DNA of 16,273 nucleotides from Flavobacteriales bacterium UBA5871 (GTDB lineage Bacteria; Bacteroidota; Bacteroidia; Flavobacteriales_D; Crocinitomicaceae), in NCBI GenBank assembly GCA_002432085.1, contig DJFN01000243.1:1-16273 (forward strand). The letters run 5' to 3'. The notes under the pieces are model-generated. The model saw nothing but the letters and a program-made list of their open reading frames with translations, was not told where the DNA came from and made no database searches. The position numbers and the translations under genes are program-made. The stretch's first letter is position 1; every line of letters begins with the position of its first letter. Positions 14,521 to 16,273 of the stretch are shown here, in pieces.

Positions 14521-14556
14521 AATCCCCCGGGTTCTAGCTGCCGGGGGATTTTTCTT
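14521..14556 (+). terminator. Rho-independent terminator of the TonB-receptor gene
   Basis: AATCCCCCGG (14521-14530) pairs perfectly with CCGGGGGATT (14541-14550), with a 10-base loop and a T-rich tail (TTTCTTTT). It begins 8 bp after the stop codon. Confidence 0.95.
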
Positions 14557-14604
14557 TTAATAAAGTGAATGAAATTACCTCGATATTAGATTGAACGATT
14601 TCAG

Positions 14605-14686
14605 CCTCCCTCCTCAAGGAGGGACTGAGGGAGGTGACTAATCGAGAACGCATTTGCCACCCTCCTTTATCCTCCCTCAAGGGAGG
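14605..14686. repeat. G/C-rich double-hairpin repeat, probable dispersed intergenic element
   Basis: Two hairpins with the same TCAA loop: CCCTCC-TCAA-GGAGGG (14608-14623, alternative pairing of CCTCCCT 14605-14611 with AGGGAGG 14628-14634) and CCTCCC-TCAA-GGGAGG (14671-14686), joined by a segment in which GAGGTG and CACCCTC can also pair. It lies between convergent genes, 4 bp from the MFS stop. A related decayed sequence, CAGCCTCCAAAGGGGGGG, occurs at 10937-10954. From memory, similar AG/CT-block repeats are scattered in many Bacteroidota intergenic regions; this was not checked. Confidence 0.7.
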
Positions 14687-14690
14687 AATT

Positions 14691-16004
14691 TTAATGCTCT
14701 TCGTTATTAACTTTCTCTGTTAAGAGCACACCTTCCGTCTCATCCTGAACATCTTGAAGATCCTCATCCAGTACTTCATTGAACTGTCGTTTGTTACTGA
14801 ACACCCAGCGCAAGACGAAGAAACCGATCAGGGCGATAAATGCTCCGGCAAAGAACGGAATGCCGTAATAAACCGGTTGTTCTTCCGCATACGGCGTGGA
14901 TTTGTAGAAGATCCACATCATCAGGACAGGTCCGATGATTTCGGCAAGGCTCATCAAGCTGGTGAAAATGCCCTGCAATTCGCCTTGTTCGTTGCGGGCC
15001 GTTTGTCCGGAAACGATGGAACGGATGCTCGGATCAACAATTCCGGCAAAAGCATAAGGCAGAATAATTGCGTACATCATCCAGCCATAAGGCAGCAAAC
15101 CGATTCCAGCCGTTACGATAATGAGCGTAATCATTCCCAGGGTTGCAGCGCCTTTTTCGCCGAGCTTTTTCACGATCAGGCCTGAAAGTCCGGCCTGAAC
15201 GGCTCCGAAGCACACACCGACGACAGCCAGCGAGATCCCGACATCTTTTTGCGTCCAGCCGAAGCGCGACATCGTGTAATAGCTCCAAACGGAATGCACC
15301 GCCATGTTCGCCATCAGGATGAGGAAAGTCACCAGGAAAAGGTATTTGTTTTTCGCGAAACGCTGGATCTGAATAAGCGCTCCGATTGGGTTGGCGCGTT
15401 TCCATTCGAATTTACGGCGCTGATCAACCGGCAGCGATTCTTTCAGGAACAGCAAGCCGTAGACGAAATTTGCCAGCGAGAAGAAAGCCGCTACGAGAAA
15501 CGGTGCACGAATGCCCCAATCGGAGATCAATCCGCCGATCGCAGGTCCGAGAATGAAGCCGACACCGAACGCAGCACCGATCATTCCGAAATTCTGAGCG
15601 CGGTTATCGTCGTTGGAAATATCCGCGATATACGCCGCAGCCGTGGTGAAGCTCGCTCCGAACATTCCCGAGATTGCCCGACCGATCACCAGCCAGAACA
15701 GGTCCGGCGCGAAGTACATGAATACATAATCAATTCCTAATCCAAGCAGCGACATCAGGATGATAGGCTTACGGCCGTAACGGTCGCTCAGGTTTCCGAT
15801 CAACGGCGAAAACACGAACTGCATCAGGGCGTAAGTCGACAAAACCATCCCCGAATATTTCGACGAAGCCTGGATGCTCATGTGCGAAGCATCGGCGATC
15901 AAAGAAGGCAACGATGGAATGATGATTCCCAGACCGATCGAGTCGATACAGATCGTTACGAGGACAAAAATGAGTGCGCTTTTGGAAAATTGTTGAGTAG
16001 TCAT
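14691..16004 (-). CDS. MFS drug/proton antiporter, TetA-like (DHA1)
   Basis: A 437-residue, 12-helix transporter. The sequence resembles the TetA tetracycline-efflux group: first helix with '[15 protein letters not shown]' (Asp21), motif A in loop 2-3 ([12 protein letters not shown], 70-81), Arg109 in 'IGRAISG' of helix 4, motif C '[12 protein letters not shown]' (about 147-158) and '[19 protein letters not shown]' in the second half. These resemblances do not prove tetracycline export; Bacteroidota genomes often carry such housekeeping relatives. Longer than classical TetA by an acidic C-terminal tail ('[17 protein letters not shown]'). ATG 16004 is used; the frame stays open to 16169, but the 55 extra residues are low-complexity and precede a natural start. 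A perfect -7 box at 16009-16016 supports it. No TetR-type repressor is adjacent. Confidence 0.9.
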   Translation of the reverse strand: MTTQQFSKSALIFVLVTICIDSIGLGIIIPSLPSLIADASHMSIQASSKYSGMVLSTYALMQFVFSPLIGNLSDRYGRKPIILMSLLGLGIDYVFMYFAPDLFWLVIGRAISGMFGASFTTAAAYIADISNDDNRAQNFGMIGAAFGVGFILGPAIGGLISDWGIRAPFLVAAFFSLANFVYGLLFLKESLPVDQRRKFEWKRANPIGALIQIQRFAKNKYLFLVTFLILMANMAVHSVWSYYTMSRFGWTQKDVGISLAVVGVCFGAVQAGLSGLIVKKLGEKGAATLGMITLIIVTAGIGLLPYGWMMYAIILPYAFAGIVDPSIRSIVSGQTARNEQGELQGIFTSLMSLAEIIGPVLMMWIFYKSTPYAEEQPVYYGIPFFAGAFIALIGFFVLRWVFSNKRQFNEVLDEDLQDVQDETEGVLLTEKVNNEEH

Positions 16005-16008
16005 GGTG

Positions 16009-16016
16009 CAAAAGTA
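16009..16016 (-). promoter_or_regulatory. Candidate -7 box (TACTTTTG) right at the MFS start
   Basis: A perfect TAnnTTTG on the minus strand, followed by only CACC before ATG 16004. A start about 4-7 bp downstream of the box would fall on or next to the ATG, giving a leaderless or nearly leaderless mRNA. Confidence 0.5.
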
Positions 16017-16273
16017 GAGATTCTTTAAAAAGACGTGAGTGTTTTTCGGCGAGTTGTGGCGGAGAGTTGGTGAGTTGTAGAGTTTTTTAGTTGATGAGTT
16101 ATTAGTTGGAAGTTTGCTATCGTAAGAAGACAATGGGGAGACAAATCGTAAATTGGAGTTAATTATCAATCAATTGTACGAGACAGTGAGGAGACATGCT
16201 TTCTACATTAACTGCAGCTAGTCATTCACCCCCAGAAACTTCTAACTTCCAACTTCAAAACTTCCAACTTCTA
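16017..16273. repeat. Low-complexity AGTTG / AACTTCC degenerate repeat region
   Basis: No gene is seen. 16050-16115 is a degenerate series of GAGTTG/TAGTTG words ending in AGTTGGAAGTT (16104-16114). At the window end AACTTCCAACTTC occurs twice with a 15-bp period (16244-16256, 16259-16271), and its first 11 bases are the exact complement of 16104-16114. The two tracts thus lie in opposite orientation around about 130 bp of unremarkable sequence. The array continues past the window edge. Confidence 0.7.

Noticed and set aside
14691..16004. Confirmed tetracycline resistance gene
   Set aside because: The motifs place it near TetA, but chromosomal relatives of this type are common and there is no adjacent TetR or mobile element; the substrate cannot be assigned from sequence alone.
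16005..16169. 55-residue N-terminal extension of the MFS frame
   Set aside because: Derived from low-complexity repeat sequence and lies upstream of a promoter box adjacent to ATG 16004.

Overview
The window looks like a chromosomal segment of a Bacteroidota bacterium, probably Flavobacteriales (a Fluviicola/Crocinitomicaceae-like organism would fit, but this is inference). The evidence is a secreted protein with a type IX secretion (T9SS) sorting domain, a TonB-dependent receptor with a carboxypeptidase-regulatory-like N-terminal domain, DUF3857/transglutaminase proteins, YwqK-type MORN_2 repeats, signal peptides that mostly end in -AQ, and several perfect TAnnTTTG boxes (the Bacteroidota -7 promoter element) placed sensibly upstream of genes.

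Layout. Positions 1-425 hold no convincing gene. A membrane-tethered LytTR regulator (426-1055, +) is followed by a 280-bp gap with three direct repeats that fit the LytTR half-site consensus and a TAnnTTTG box. Next is a 633-residue T9SS cargo protein (1336-3237, +) closed by a terminator. A three-gene operon follows on the + strand: a TPR/MORN_2 repeat protein (3488-6766), a DUF3857/transglutaminase-like protein with an intact Cys-His-Asp set (6738-8690, overlapping its upstream gene by 29 nt), and a paralogue in which those residues appear to be replaced (8698-10656). A terminator ends the operon. A convergent intergenic stretch of about 300 bp contains a 36-bp dyad and a nested hairpin. 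MarR (10964-region end to 11393, -) and a short stand-alone AraC-type regulator (11557-11889, -) follow. The AraC gene is divergent from a TonB-dependent outer-membrane receptor (12080-14512, +), which ends in a strong terminator. After a G/C-rich double-hairpin repeat comes a TetA-like MFS exporter (14691-16004, -) whose promoter box lies so close to the ATG that the mRNA may be leaderless. The last 270 bp are low-complexity, degenerate repeats.

How it may work together. The most coherent regulatory unit is the LytTR protein plus the half-site array in front of the T9SS cargo gene. The most coherent uncharacterised unit is the export-targeted three-gene operon combining a very long repeat scaffold with an apparently active and an apparently inactive transglutaminase-fold protein. 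The AraC/TonB-receptor divergent pair suggests local control of uptake. No CRISPR array, RNA gene, transposase, phage gene or obvious defence cassette was seen.
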